From Corynebacterium sp. HMSC036D02 (GTDB lineage: Bacteria; Actinomycetota; Actinomycetes; Mycobacteriales; Mycobacteriaceae): a stretch of DNA of 64,000 nucleotides. Within the stretch, counting starts at the first letter, position 1; each line of letters begins with the position of its first letter. Shown here piece by piece: positions 1-8,838 of the stretch. Below the pieces are notes generated by a model. The model was not told where the DNA came from. It did no database searches and was given only the letters and a program-made list of their open reading frames with translations. Where the stretch lies: NCBI RefSeq assembly GCF_001836165.1, contig NZ_KV827662.1:85700-149699 (forward strand). The letters are read 5' to 3'. The translations under genes and the position numbers were made by a program.

Positions 1-222
1 TTGTCTAACAACACTGAACCTATCGTGACCTGCCACCTCGACGAGGTGATGGCCCAGCGCCAGATCACCGGCACCGACCTGGCCAAGCAAGTCGGCATCA
101 CCCCGGTGAACCTCTCAGTGCTGAAGAATAATCGCGCCAAGGCCGTGCGCTTTAGCACCCTCGCCGCACTCTGCGCGGCCCTGGAGTGCCAGCCCGGCGA
201 TCTCTTCAGCGTCGAGCACTAG
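1..222 (+). CDS. Small XRE-family HTH transcriptional regulator
   Basis: A 73-residue protein that is almost entirely one Cro/C1-type helix-turn-helix. Helices 2 and 3 correspond to the stretch TDLAKQVGITPVNLSVLKNN (about residues 25-44). The C-terminal ALECQPGDLF motif is typical of the short YozG-like XRE regulators, which are about 65-75 residues long, so the protein looks complete. The start is TTG at the first base of the window, so an upstream start outside the window cannot be excluded. Its TAG stop overlaps the dnaE2 TAG stop tail to tail within a CTAG. Target genes are unknown. Confidence 0.8.
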   Translation: MSNNTEPIVTCHLDEVMAQRQITGTDLAKQVGITPVNLSVLKNNRAKAVRFSTLAALCAALECQPGDLFSVEH

Positions 223-3200
223 CGGAAATCCCGCGAGCCCCACGAAAGAGCCTCACCGAAGGCCAGTGGCTCAAGCTGGTCCGCGGCAACGGTGACCGCC
301 CCGGAGGCATTCTGCACAATGCCGCGCACGATGAGCGCGGGCGCTGTTCGCGCGGTGACCTTATCCCGGGCCCACAGGCCGGGTGAGACCATCACGTTCA
401 TCAACCCGGTCTCATCCTCCAGACCGAAGAAGACCACGCCGCCCGCTGTGTGCGGGCGCTGGCGGTGCGTGACCACCCCGGCTATGCGCACGCGAGTGCC
501 ATCCTCCACGCCCGGCAGGTCCGCCGCCGATAGGATTCCGCGGGCCTGCAATTCCCCACGAACCTGCTCCATTGGCTGCTGATTGTGGGTCACGCCGGTG
601 CTCGCCACGTCCGCCGCCATGAGCTCAAAAGCGCTCATCCCCGGCAAGGACGGCGCCTCGATAGCAGACAGCCCCGGCAGCATTCCCGCCCGCTCCGTTG
701 CGGCCACACCCGCCTGCCACAGCGCTTGGCGGCGATCCATCCCAAAGACATCCAAGGCCCCCGCCACGGCGAGGGTCTCCACGTGATCGACGGTGAGATC
801 GGCGCGGCGGGAGAGATCGGGGACGTCGACAAACGGCGCGGCCGCTTCAATTCGGTCGGCGGCCTTATCACCTAGGCCTTTGATGAGGTTGAGGCCTAAG
901 CGGATGCGAGCCTGGCCGTCCGCGCCCACCACCACGCGCGCCTCGCGGCCCGATTCGTTGACGCTGACCGGCAGCACCTCCACCCCATGGCGGCGCGCAT
1001 CCTGAATAAGCGACTGCGGCGAATAGAAGCCCATCGGCTGCGCGCGCAACAAGCCAACGCAAAACTGCGCCGGGTAATAGCGCTTAAACCACGCCGAAAA
1101 GTACACCAAGGAGGCAAAAGACTGCGAGTGGGACTCCGGGAAGCCATACGCGGCGAAAGCCACGATCTTGGCCCACAACTTATCCGCCACCTCCCCGACA
1201 ATCCCGTTGGTTTCCTCCAAGCCCTCATAGAAGCGCTGCTTGAGCGCTGCCATCTTGGCTGGCGAGCGCTTCGAGCCCATCGCGCGCCGCAGGTCATCGG
1301 CCTCCGCGCCACTGAAACCGGCGGCATCGACCGCAATCTGCATCAGTTGCTCCTGAAAGAGCGGAATCCCCAGCGTCTTGCCCAGGGATTTCTCCAGCAC
1401 CGGATGGTCATAGGCCACCGGCTCCTTGCCATCGCGGCGGCGCAGGTAGGGGTGCACCGACCCGCCCTGGATGGGACCCGGGCGGATGAGGGCGACCTCC
1501 ACCACAAGGTCGAAGAAGACCCGCGGCTTGAGCCTCGGCAGAGTGCTCAGCTGCGCGCGCGATTCCACCTGAAACACGCCCACCGCATCCGCGCGGCAGA
1601 GCATGTCATAGACTTCCACGTCAGCCAGGTCCAACTCCCACAGGTTGACCACCCTGCCGGTGCTCTCCTCCACCAAATCCATCATGTGGTGCAGGGCTTC
1701 GAGCATGCCCAGGCCCAGCAGGTCGAACTTCACCAGCCCGGCCGCGGCACAATCATCCTTATCCCACTGCAGCACTGAACGGTTCTCCATGCGCGCCCAT
1801 TCCACGGGCACGACATCCGCAATCGGTCGATCACAGAGCACCATGCCGCCGGAGTGAATACCCAGGTGGCGCGGCTGGCCCAGAAACTGCTCGGCTAAGG
1901 ATTCAACATCCGAAGGCGCGGGCGCAATGCCCTTCGACCAGGCATCGGCCGAACCCTGCGGATAGCCCAACGCGCGGGCAGCATCCCGCAACGCCCCTTT
2001 GCGGCGGTACGTAATCACGTTGGCCACCTGCGCGGCGCGCTCGCGACCGTGCTTGGCATAGACGTACTGAATGACTTCCTCACGCCGCCCGGATTCAATA
2101 TCGATGTCAATATCCGGCGGGCCATCGCGGTCCGGGGAGAGGAAGCGCTCAAAGAGCAGGCCCGCGGAAATCGGCTCCGCATTCGTAATCCCCAGCGCGA
2201 AACACACCGCCGAATTCGCCGCCGACCCGCGCCCCTGGCACAGGATGTTCTCCCGTTTACAAAAGTCCACGAGATCGCACACGATGAGGAAGTAGCCGGG
2301 AAAGCCCAGCTGCTTGACGACGCCCAGCTCGTACCGCATCTGCCCCCACGCCCTGCGCCGAATCTCCTCGGGGCGCGTGGCATAGCGCGCTGCCGCGCGC
2401 TCGAAGGTGAGGTGCTCCAGCCAGGACATCTCGGTATGGCCTTCCGGCACGTCAAAATCAGGCAGGTTCGGGGCCAGCGCCTCCCACGTGAAGCTGCACT
2501 CCTCGAGAACGCGGACGGTTTCCGCAATGAGCTCGGGACGCTCAGGCAGCAAGCGCGCCATCTGTTCCCCGGAGCGCAGCCAGGACGAGCCCATGGGGTG
2601 GGAGTTGGGGGAGGCGTCGGCAAGCGCGAGGCGTCTGGACAAGGCCTGTTTGGCTCCAGCCAACCGCGCGTGTTCCCGTGCCGCGGCAGCTGGGCGGGCG
2701 GTGGCGATGGCGCGCGGAACTGGCAAGGAATCCAACAGCAGGTGGTGGTCCGCGTCCTCCGGAAGCTGGGTACATGCATACTCCAGAACCATGCTGTCTA
2801 TTTTTATTCCATCGACCAGAAGATCGAAATGCTCCACCCACTCCCAGCCCACCAGGAAGAGACACTCATCCTGCAACTGCGCACCAATCTCCGCCAGGGA
2901 AGGATAGGACACGACCCCCTTCTCTCCCGCCTCCATGTGTGCGCGGGAGATGAGCCGGGATAGCCGCCGGTAGCCCTCCGGGGTGCGCGCCAAGACCGTC
3001 AGCGGGGCCGGGTCAAGACTGAGCTCCGCGCCGAAGACGGCGGGCAGCCCCACCTTGGCGGCGGCCTCCGCAAACTTCATAAGGCCATAGAATCCATCCC
3101 GATCTACCAGCGCAATCCCCCACAGTCCCAGCTCGACGGCGCGCGCCACGAGCTCTTCCGGCTCGGAGGCACCGCGCAGGAAACTATAGGAGCTCACCGC

Positions 3201-3356
3201 GTGCAGCTCGGCGAAAGGCACGGCAGAATGCCCCACCTTCGGCGCGTCCGTGGCCTGCGGCAGGTGATCCACCGACACCGGAACGGGCCCTGGACGGCCC
3301 GAGAGAATCCTCTCCACCCGGGACCACGGCAGAGCCTCGCCCCCATTGAATCTCAT
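219..3356 (-). CDS. dnaE2: Error-prone DNA polymerase III alpha subunit DnaE2
   Basis: C-family polymerase for translesion synthesis at damaged DNA, expected to act with ImuA'/ImuB encoded at 8.8-11.1 kb. The N-terminal PHP domain starts near FAELHAVSSYSFLRGASEPE. The polymerase active site contains PDIDIDIESGRREE. An OB-fold region follows at the C-terminus (RVRIAGVVTHRQRP). The frame is open further upstream to 3491, but the ATG at 3356 (MRFNGGEALPWSRVERILSG) matches the usual DnaE2 N-terminus and gives 1045 residues, close to the normal family length. It also sits just downstream of a good promoter, so the longer form is unlikely. Regulation by LexA is inferred from the box at 3374-3389. 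Confidence 0.95.
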   Translation of the reverse strand: MRFNGGEALPWSRVERILSGRPGPVPVSVDHLPQATDAPKVGHSAVPFAELHAVSSYSFLRGASEPEELVARAVELGLWGIALVDRDGFYGLMKFAEAAAKVGLPAVFGAELSLDPAPLTVLARTPEGYRRLSRLISRAHMEAGEKGVVSYPSLAEIGAQLQDECLFLVGWEWVEHFDLLVDGIKIDSMVLEYACTQLPEDADHHLLLDSLPVPRAIATARPAAAAREHARLAGAKQALSRRLALADASPNSHPMGSSWLRSGEQMARLLPERPELIAETVRVLEECSFTWEALAPNLPDFDVPEGHTEMSWLEHLTFERAAARYATRPEEIRRRAWGQMRYELGVVKQLGFPGYFLIVCDLVDFCKRENILCQGRGSAANSAVCFALGITNAEPISAGLLFERFLSPDRDGPPDIDIDIESGRREEVIQYVYAKHGRERAAQVANVITYRRKGALRDAARALGYPQGSADAWSKGIAPAPSDVESLAEQFLGQPRHLGIHSGGMVLCDRPIADVVPVEWARMENRSVLQWDKDDCAAAGLVKFDLLGLGMLEALHHMMDLVEESTGRVVNLWELDLADVEVYDMLCRADAVGVFQVESRAQLSTLPRLKPRVFFDLVVEVALIRPGPIQGGSVHPYLRRRDGKEPVAYDHPVLEKSLGKTLGIPLFQEQLMQIAVDAAGFSGAEADDLRRAMGSKRSPAKMAALKQRFYEGLEETNGIVGEVADKLWAKIVAFAAYGFPESHSQSFASLVYFSAWFKRYYPAQFCVGLLRAQPMGFYSPQSLIQDARRHGVEVLPVSVNESGREARVVVGADGQARIRLGLNLIKGLGDKAADRIEAAAPFVDVPDLSRRADLTVDHVETLAVAGALDVFGMDRRQALWQAGVAATERAGMLPGLSAIEAPSLPGMSAFELMAADVASTGVTHNQQPMEQVRGELQARGILSAADLPGVEDGTRVRIAGVVTHRQRPHTAGGVVFFGLEDETGLMNVMVSPGLWARDKVTARTAPALIVRGIVQNASGAVTVAADQLEPLAFGEALSWGSRDFR

Positions 3357-3366
3357 AGCCTCACAC

Positions 3367-3394
3367 ACTATATTCGAACATGTATTCCAGTCAA
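3367..3394 (-). promoter_or_regulatory. dnaE2 promoter with embedded LexA (SOS) box
   Basis: On the minus strand, a -35 TTGACT (3394-3389) and a -10 TATAGT (3372-3367) are 16 bp apart. The spacer carries TGGAATACATGTTCGA (3389-3374). From memory the corynebacterial LexA consensus is TCGAA(A/C)ANNTGTTCGA; read from the other strand this site matches 12 of its 14 fixed positions. The predicted transcription start lies within about five bases of the ATG at 3356, so the mRNA should be leaderless or nearly so. A repressor bound here would cover the spacer, which suits SOS control. Binding itself is inferred. Confidence 0.75.
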
Positions 3395-3520
3395 GGTTTT
3401 CGTTGAACAAATACTCGGATAGACAAAGCGGTTCAATCGTTGCTAGTTTTTCCTGCAGTGAACACTCCTGCGGTGACACGACTTGCCGCACAAACCAAGA
3501 AGGGACACTAGGAACCCACC

Positions 3521-4420
3521 ATGAGCATCCGTCGCGTACTTGCTGCCACCTCGGCAGCCGTCATCGCCGCAACCGGCCTGGTTGCTTGCTCCTCCGACTC
3601 CTCGGACTCCGCCGAGTCCGAGAACTCCGGCGAAGCCATCACCAAGGACTCCACCATCACCATCGGCACCACCGATGCCAACATGGAAGAGTGGGCCGTC
3701 TTCCAGGACCTGGCCAAGGAAGCTGGCTTCGACGTCAAGCTGGAGAATTTCTCCGATTACAACACTCCGAACCAGGCTCTGGACCAGGGCAAGCTAACGA
3801 CGAACAAGTTCCAGCACCTGAAGTTCCTGGCTGAGTACAACAAGGGCAACGGCACCGACCTCGTCCCGCTGGCCGCCACCGAAATCTACCCGCTGGCCAT
3901 CTACTGGAAGGACCACAAGGACCTCGCTGACATCGAAGGCCAGGAAGTCGCCATCCCGAATGACTCCACCAACCAGGGCCGCGCCATCGGCCTGCTGGTT
4001 CAGGAAGGCCTGGTCACCCTCAAGGAAGGCAGCCCGCTGACCCCCACCCCGCTGGACATCGATGAAAAGAAGTCCAAGGTCAAGGTCACCCCGGTGGACG
4101 CCGCCCAGACCCCGGCCGCGTACGGCGAGGGCAAGCCGGCCGTCATCAACAACTCCTTCCTCGAGCGCGCTGGCATTGACCCGCAGTCTGCCGTCGCTCA
4201 GGATGACCCGGACTCCACCGAGGCCGAGCCCTACATCAACGTCTGGGCCGTGCGTGCCGACGACGCCGATAACGAGACCCTCCACGAACTGGCCGAGCTG
4301 TGGAAGGACCAGAAGGTCACCGACGCCGTTCTGAAGTCCTCCGGCGACACCGCCGTGGCCGTCGACCGCTCCCAGGAGGAGCTCCAGGAGATCCTGGAGC
4401 GCCTCGAAGAGCAGGTCTAA
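3521..4420 (+). CDS. metQ: Methionine ABC transporter substrate-binding lipoprotein (MetQ, first copy)
   Basis: NlpA/MetQ-family binding protein of 299 residues. The N-terminus is a lipoprotein signal: MSIRR, a hydrophobic stretch, then the lipobox LVAC with the acylated Cys at residue 23. The mature region carries family motifs such as KFQHLKFLAEYN, VAIPNDSTNQGRAI and the C-terminal LQEILERLEEQV. It should capture D- or L-methionine or related compounds outside the membrane for MetNI. It is followed 39 bases later by a second metQ, so the operon encodes two different receptors. A weak McbR-like half site (TAGAC-N6-GTTCA, 3420-3435) lies upstream and is not convincing alone. Confidence 0.92.
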   Translation: MSIRRVLAATSAAVIAATGLVACSSDSSDSAESENSGEAITKDSTITIGTTDANMEEWAVFQDLAKEAGFDVKLENFSDYNTPNQALDQGKLTTNKFQHLKFLAEYNKGNGTDLVPLAATEIYPLAIYWKDHKDLADIEGQEVAIPNDSTNQGRAIGLLVQEGLVTLKEGSPLTPTPLDIDEKKSKVKVTPVDAAQTPAAYGEGKPAVINNSFLERAGIDPQSAVAQDDPDSTEAEPYINVWAVRADDADNETLHELAELWKDQKVTDAVLKSSGDTAVAVDRSQEELQEILERLEEQV

Positions 4421-4459
4421 GCACAATCCCACCACTGACTAACTAGTAAAGGACGAATC

Positions 4460-5365
4460 ATGCGCATCCGCCGCCTCGTAGCAGCCGCCGCCGCTAGCTT
4501 GGTTGCTGCTACCAGCTTGGTCGCCTGCTCGTCTGCAAGCTCCGATTTCGCCGCCGGCACCGCCGAGGATCCCATCATCGTCGGCACCACCGACGCCGAG
4601 CTTCCGGAGTGGGGCGTACTCAAAGAGCTCGCTGCCAAGGAAGGCATCGAGATCGAGATGAAGAGCTTCACCGACTATGCCACCCCCAACCAGTCCCTGG
4701 CTGAGGGCAGCACGGATACCAACAAGTTCCAGCACCTGAAGTTCCTCGCTGAGTACAACGTGGGCAACGGCACGAACCTCGTTCCGGTGGCCTCCACGCA
4801 GGTTTACCCCATGCCGCTGTTCTGGAAGGGCCACGACAGCATCGACGGCATCGAGGGCCAGGACATCGCCATCCCCAACGACGCCACCAACCAGGGCCGC
4901 GCCATCAACCTGCTGGCAGCCAACGGTTTGCTGAAGCTCAAGGAAGAGGGCAAGCTCACCCCGGACCCCGCCGACATCGACGAGGCCGCATCCAAGGTAA
5001 GCATCACCCCGGTCGATGCTTCCCAGACCCCGTCCGCCTTCGGCGAAGGCAAGCCCGCCATCATCACCAACTCCTTCTTCAAGCGCGCGGGTATCAACCC
5101 GGCCGACGCCGTGCTTTACGACGACCCGGAGAACCCCAACGCCGACCCGAAGATCCTGTTCGACCCCTACGTCAACGTGTGGGCTGTGCAGGAAAAAGAC
5201 AAAGACAATGAGAAGGTCAAGAAGCTGGCTGAGCTCTACCTCTCCGATGAGGTGAAGGCCGCGGTACAAGACACCACGGGTGGCACCACCATCTTTGTGG
5301 ATAAACCACAGGCAGAGCTTCAGGAGATTCTGGAGCGGCTGGAAGAGGAAGCCTCCTCCAGTTAA
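4460..5365 (+). CDS. metQ: Methionine ABC transporter substrate-binding lipoprotein (MetQ, second copy)
   Basis: A second NlpA-family lipoprotein of 301 residues and a tandem paralogue of the preceding gene. The signal peptide ends in the lipobox LVAC (Cys at residue 23). Shared family motifs are NKFQHLKFLAEYN, IAIPNDATNQGRAINL and SITPVDASQTPSAFGEGKPAI. The ribosome binding site AAAGGA lies six bases before the ATG. The two copies differ throughout the mature region, including a longer loop near residues 215-240 in this one. They may therefore bind different ligands, for example methionine versus its sulfoxide or a peptide; that is inference. Confidence 0.92.
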   Translation: MRIRRLVAAAAASLVAATSLVACSSASSDFAAGTAEDPIIVGTTDAELPEWGVLKELAAKEGIEIEMKSFTDYATPNQSLAEGSTDTNKFQHLKFLAEYNVGNGTNLVPVASTQVYPMPLFWKGHDSIDGIEGQDIAIPNDATNQGRAINLLAANGLLKLKEEGKLTPDPADIDEAASKVSITPVDASQTPSAFGEGKPAIITNSFFKRAGINPADAVLYDDPENPNADPKILFDPYVNVWAVQEKDKDNEKVKKLAELYLSDEVKAAVQDTTGGTTIFVDKPQAELQEILERLEEEASSS

Positions 5366-5380
5366 GCGAATCTCCCTCCT

Positions 5381-5420
5381 CCCCCGCGCTCACGCTCGTT
5401 TGCGTGACCCGGGGGATTTT
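5381..5420 (+). terminator. Terminator-like hairpin between metQ2 and metN
   Basis: An outer stem CCCCCG/CGGGGG (5381-5386 with 5410-5415) encloses an inner stem TCACGC/GCGTGA (5390-5395 with 5402-5407), followed by ATTTT. It looks like an intrinsic terminator inside the met operon. It would let the two binding proteins be made in excess over the transporter core. Confidence 0.6.
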
Positions 5421-5472
5421 GCCCGTTACTCCCTGCTTATTCACCACACGGACACGTACAAAGGAAAACCAC

Positions 5473-6516
5473 GTGACTGAACAACAAGGCGCCCACCGGG
5501 GCACCCGGATTGAATTCCGCAACATCACCAAAGTCTTTAAAAACAAGAAAACCACCACGACAGCGCTTGATGATGTCTCTTTGACCGTCGAGCCCGGCGA
5601 GATCATCGGCATCATCGGCTTCTCCGGCGCGGGCAAGTCCACGCTGGTGCGCATGATCAACGGCCTGGATAAGCCGACCTCAGGGCAGCTGCTTCTCGAC
5701 GGCACCGATGTCGTCCCCCTGCCCGAGTCCAAGCTGCGCGGCATCCGCCGCAACATCGGCATGATCTTCCAACAGTTCAATCTCATGTCCTCGCGCACCG
5801 CGGCGGGCAATATTGAATACCCGCTGAAGCTGCAGGGCGTCGAGAAGCAAGAGCGTAAGCAGCGCGTCCAGGAGCTATTGGAGTTCGTCGGTCTGGCGGA
5901 CAAGGGCGACAACTACCCGGAGCAGCTCTCCGGCGGCCAGAAGCAGCGCGTCGGCATCGCCCGCGCCCTGGCTAATAACCCCTCCCTGCTGCTGGCGGAT
6001 GAGGCCACCTCGGCGCTCGACCCCACCACCACCCACGAGGTTCTTGACCTGCTGCGCAAAGTCAACCGCGACCTCGGCATCACCATCGTGGTCATCACCC
6101 ACGAGATGGACGTCGTTCGCTCCATCGCCGACAAGGTGGCCGTCATGGAAAGCGGCCGCGTCATCGAGGCCGGCAGCGTCTACGAGGTCTTTTCCAATCC
6201 GCAGACCAAGGTGGCGGAGAAGTTCGTGGCCACCTCGCTGCGCAACACCCCGGACGTCGTGGAGGCCGATGACCTACTGGCCCACGAAGGACGTTTGTTC
6301 ACCATCAACCTGACGGAAAAATCGGGCTTCTTTGGCGCCGCCGGCAAGCTCGCGGACGAGGGCGTGTCTATCGCCGTGGTCCACGGCGGCATCACCACCT
6401 TGCAGAAGCATTCCTTCGGCAAGATCACCGTGCGCCTCAACGGCCCAGACGCCGCCATCGAAGACTTCTACGCCCACATGCAACGCACCACCGACATTGA
6501 GGAGATCCAACGATGA
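5473..6516 (+). CDS. metN: Methionine ABC transporter ATP-binding protein MetN
   Basis: ATPase subunit of the methionine importer. It has a Walker A GFSGAGKST, the signature LSGGQKQRVGIARAL, a Walker B LLLADEATSALDP and the switch His in THEMD. A C-terminal NIL/ACT-like regulatory domain (about residues 260-347) in this family senses intracellular methionine and inhibits transport. The frame is open from 5404, but a GTG at 5473 is preceded by AAAGGAAAA at a good distance and gives the normal length of 347 residues. The stop overlaps the metI ATG (ATGA). Confidence 0.95.
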   Translation: MTEQQGAHRGTRIEFRNITKVFKNKKTTTTALDDVSLTVEPGEIIGIIGFSGAGKSTLVRMINGLDKPTSGQLLLDGTDVVPLPESKLRGIRRNIGMIFQQFNLMSSRTAAGNIEYPLKLQGVEKQERKQRVQELLEFVGLADKGDNYPEQLSGGQKQRVGIARALANNPSLLLADEATSALDPTTTHEVLDLLRKVNRDLGITIVVITHEMDVVRSIADKVAVMESGRVIEAGSVYEVFSNPQTKVAEKFVATSLRNTPDVVEADDLLAHEGRLFTINLTEKSGFFGAAGKLADEGVSIAVVHGGITTLQKHSFGKITVRLNGPDAAIEDFYAHMQRTTDIEEIQR

Positions 6517-7193
6517 ACGTCACCTACCTCGCGCAGGCCAATTGGGACCGACTGGGCAGCACGCTTGTCGACGCCATCAAGGACACCCTCATCATGGTCG
6601 CCACCACCCTGGTGCTCGCCGGCATCATCGGCCTCGTGCTGGGCATCCTGCTCTACACCACGCGCCCGGGCGGCATCCTGCAGAACAAGCCCATTCACTT
6701 CGTCATCAACATTCTGGTGAACTTCATTCGCCCGATCCCGTTCATCATCCTGCTGGCCTTTGTCCAGCCACTGACGGTGGCGGTGCTGGGCAGCTCCATC
6801 GGCCGTGAACCGGCCACGTTCGTCATGGTCATTGCGGCTACCTTCGCGGTGGCGCGCATCGTGGAGCAGAACCTCGTGGCGCTGGATCCGGGCGTGATTG
6901 AGGCGGCCCGCGCGATGGGTGCTTCGCCGTGGAAGATCATCACCACGGTCATCATCCCGGAAGCGCTGGGCCCGCTGGTGCTGGGCTACACCTTCCTGTT
7001 CATCGGCATCGTCGATATGTCCGCGATGGCCGGCTACGTCGGCGGCGGCGGTCTGGGCGACTTCGCCATCGTCTACGGCTACCGCGCCTTCGAGTGGGAG
7101 GTCACCGTGGTGGCTACCCTCATCATCATTGTGCTGGTGCAGGCAGCGCAGTTCTTCGGTAACTGGCTCTCGGCCAAGATTATGCGCCGCTAA
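6513..7193 (+). CDS. metI: Methionine ABC transporter permease MetI
   Basis: Membrane subunit of the MetNIQ importer, 226 residues, with about five hydrophobic segments. It carries the EAA-type cytoplasmic loop EAARAMGASPWKIITTVIIPEALGP cut here at its core (EAARAMGASPWKII), which docks on MetN, and the MetI-typical AMAGYVGGGGLGDFA. It is translationally coupled to metN by a 4-base overlap. It is the last gene of the met operon and converges on the next gene. Confidence 0.95.
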   Translation: MNVTYLAQANWDRLGSTLVDAIKDTLIMVATTLVLAGIIGLVLGILLYTTRPGGILQNKPIHFVINILVNFIRPIPFIILLAFVQPLTVAVLGSSIGREPATFVMVIAATFAVARIVEQNLVALDPGVIEAARAMGASPWKIITTVIIPEALGPLVLGYTFLFIGIVDMSAMAGYVGGGGLGDFAIVYGYRAFEWEVTVVATLIIIVLVQAAQFFGNWLSAKIMRR

Positions 7194-7211
7194 CCGCGCC
7201 GACCCCGTGCT

Positions 7212-8081
7212 CTATACGCTGCGCTTTTCGACGCGACGCGCGGCAAAATAGGACGAGGTCTTCGGTTCGTCTCCACAGGAGGAGACGATGCCGGAGGCCT
7301 CTTTTTCTTCCAGTTCCACGTCCCATACGCGGCCGTCGCGGTGGCGCACAACGACGTTATTCTTTGCGGCCGTGTTTTCCGCTGCGTCGACGGTGAGGTC
7401 GCCGTAGTGGAGGATCTCGGAGGCGTCGAGAAGCTGGCGTGCCACCGCAAGCTCCGCCACCTGACCCCGGGGCGTGGTGAGGCCGGAACCGCGGTTGGCG
7501 GGGTAGAAATACTCGCCGTGTAGGGCCTTGCCCACGAGCTCGCGGCCGGCCTCCACGTTGAGGCGGCCAAAGGAATAGCCCCACGGCATCAGCAGCACCG
7601 ACGGCGCGAAGCGGTGTCCCTTGGTGTGGGAGGTTTCCCACACGGTCTCCTCAAATTCGCATGCCAGGGAGGCAGCAAGCGGGCGGCCCTTGATTGCGCA
7701 GCAGGCATCGCGCTTGGCGTGGGTGCACACGAGCACCAGCGGCAGGCACGTGCCGGTGGGGTGCTCCAGATCCAGATCGAGGATGTCCTCCGGGCCGTTC
7801 AGGACGTAATCCTGCACTAAGCCCTCGCGTGCCCACACGACGAAACAGCGGAAGTGCCCCGTCCCCCGCTCGTGCCCGGCGCGCCCGGGGCGGCGAATGA
7901 GCTGCAGGCCCGCCACGCCTTTGAGCTTGGCCTTGAGCTTCTCGGTGAGGCCCGGGCCGAAGGTACGGCCATCGAGCACGTCGCGCGACCACGCCGTGGG
8001 CCACTCAAAAAGGACGTACACAGATTCTTGTTTAGCGGTACCAGCCAGGGGCTCGACCTGGACGTCGGAGCAGAAGGTCAT
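7212..8081 (-). CDS. Sucrase/ferredoxin-like family protein
   Basis: A 289-residue protein of the Suc_Fer-like family, which has a thioredoxin-like ferredoxin fold. The visible ligand cysteines are Cys4 and the CTHAKRDACC cluster (about residues 114-123). A histidine-containing ETSHTKGHRFAPSVLLMPWG region follows, as expected for a 2Fe-2S or similar cofactor site. The substrate and electron partner are unknown in this family, and the 'sucrase' name is historical. It is a single gene between the convergent met operon and a divergent lipoprotein gene. Confidence 0.75.
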   Translation of the reverse strand: MTFCSDVQVEPLAGTAKQESVYVLFEWPTAWSRDVLDGRTFGPGLTEKLKAKLKGVAGLQLIRRPGRAGHERGTGHFRCFVVWAREGLVQDYVLNGPEDILDLDLEHPTGTCLPLVLVCTHAKRDACCAIKGRPLAASLACEFEETVWETSHTKGHRFAPSVLLMPWGYSFGRLNVEAGRELVGKALHGEYFYPANRGSGLTTPRGQVAELAVARQLLDASEILHYGDLTVDAAENTAAKNNVVVRHRDGRVWDVELEEKEASGIVSSCGDEPKTSSYFAARRVEKRSV

Positions 8082-8179
8082 GGCGCCATCTTAACTGGCA
8101 TCACTTCTTTCACAACAATGTGGTTACGATGCTTAGCTCGATGCATATAATTCCCTGTGGTGCCACTACGCTCGAAGTC

Positions 8180-8833
8180 ATGCCGAAACATAACCTCTTG
8201 CGCACAGCCACCCCAGTGGCCGCACTCGTTGTCTCGGGTGCGCTCGCGCTTCAGGGATGCGCTCCGTCTTCCTCCCCGGACGACAGCTCCGACGGCCCCA
8301 CGAAGACTCTCGACGCCACCCTGTCCGGCGCCTCCACCTCCACGGCTACCGTTACTCCCACTGCCCCCGCCCCCGCCGCACCGGCTGGGCTGACCCCGCT
8401 GGGCGACGCCAACATGGAGATGAAAACCCTCCGCCCACCGGCCCCCTCGGAGCTGGTGGTGACCGATGTCCGCGTGGGTAAACACGAGGGCTTTGACCGC
8501 GTAGTCTTCGAATTCGTAGGGAACGGTTCACCGGGCTGGTTCATCGATTACACCGATGCCCCCGCCCAGCAGGGCTCCGGCAACCCGATTGCCTATGAAG
8601 GTTCCACCGCGCTCGACGTCAGCATCGACGGCACCGCTTATCCCTTCCAACTCGACATGGAAGACCCAAACATCGGCACTGTAAAGGGTGCCGGCGGGCT
8701 GGTGACCCAGGTGGTCAGCAGCGGTACCTTCGAGGCTCGCTCGCAGTTCGTTATCGGGCTTAATGAGCGCCACCCGTATTCGGTTCAGGTGCTCAGGGCG
8801 CCGACGCGCCTGGTTATCGACATCCTGAACTAA
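8180..8833 (+). CDS. AMIN-like domain lipoprotein
   Basis: A predicted lipoprotein of 217 residues. After a short basic N-terminus (MPKHNLLR) there is a hydrophobic stretch and the lipobox LQGC. A Ser/Thr/Pro/Ala-rich linker (about residues 25-75) precedes a globular domain with LVVTDVRVGKHEGFDRVVFEF, resembling the AMIN-like beta domains of actinobacterial cell-envelope proteins. The ATG at 8180 is chosen because the signal peptide begins there, although the frame is open to 8120. A TATAAT lies at 8146-8151. It probably sits on the outer face of the membrane; its role is unknown. Confidence 0.75.
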   Translation: MPKHNLLRTATPVAALVVSGALALQGCAPSSSPDDSSDGPTKTLDATLSGASTSTATVTPTAPAPAAPAGLTPLGDANMEMKTLRPPAPSELVVTDVRVGKHEGFDRVVFEFVGNGSPGWFIDYTDAPAQQGSGNPIAYEGSTALDVSIDGTAYPFQLDMEDPNIGTVKGAGGLVTQVVSSGTFEARSQFVIGLNERHPYSVQVLRAPTRLVIDILN

Positions 8834-8838
8834 GCAGT

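Noticed and set aside
3420..3435. TAGAC-N6-GTTCA upstream of metQ as a McbR operator
   Set aside because: Only one half matches TAGAC-N6-GTCTA; two of five bases differ in the other half, too weak to list as a site.
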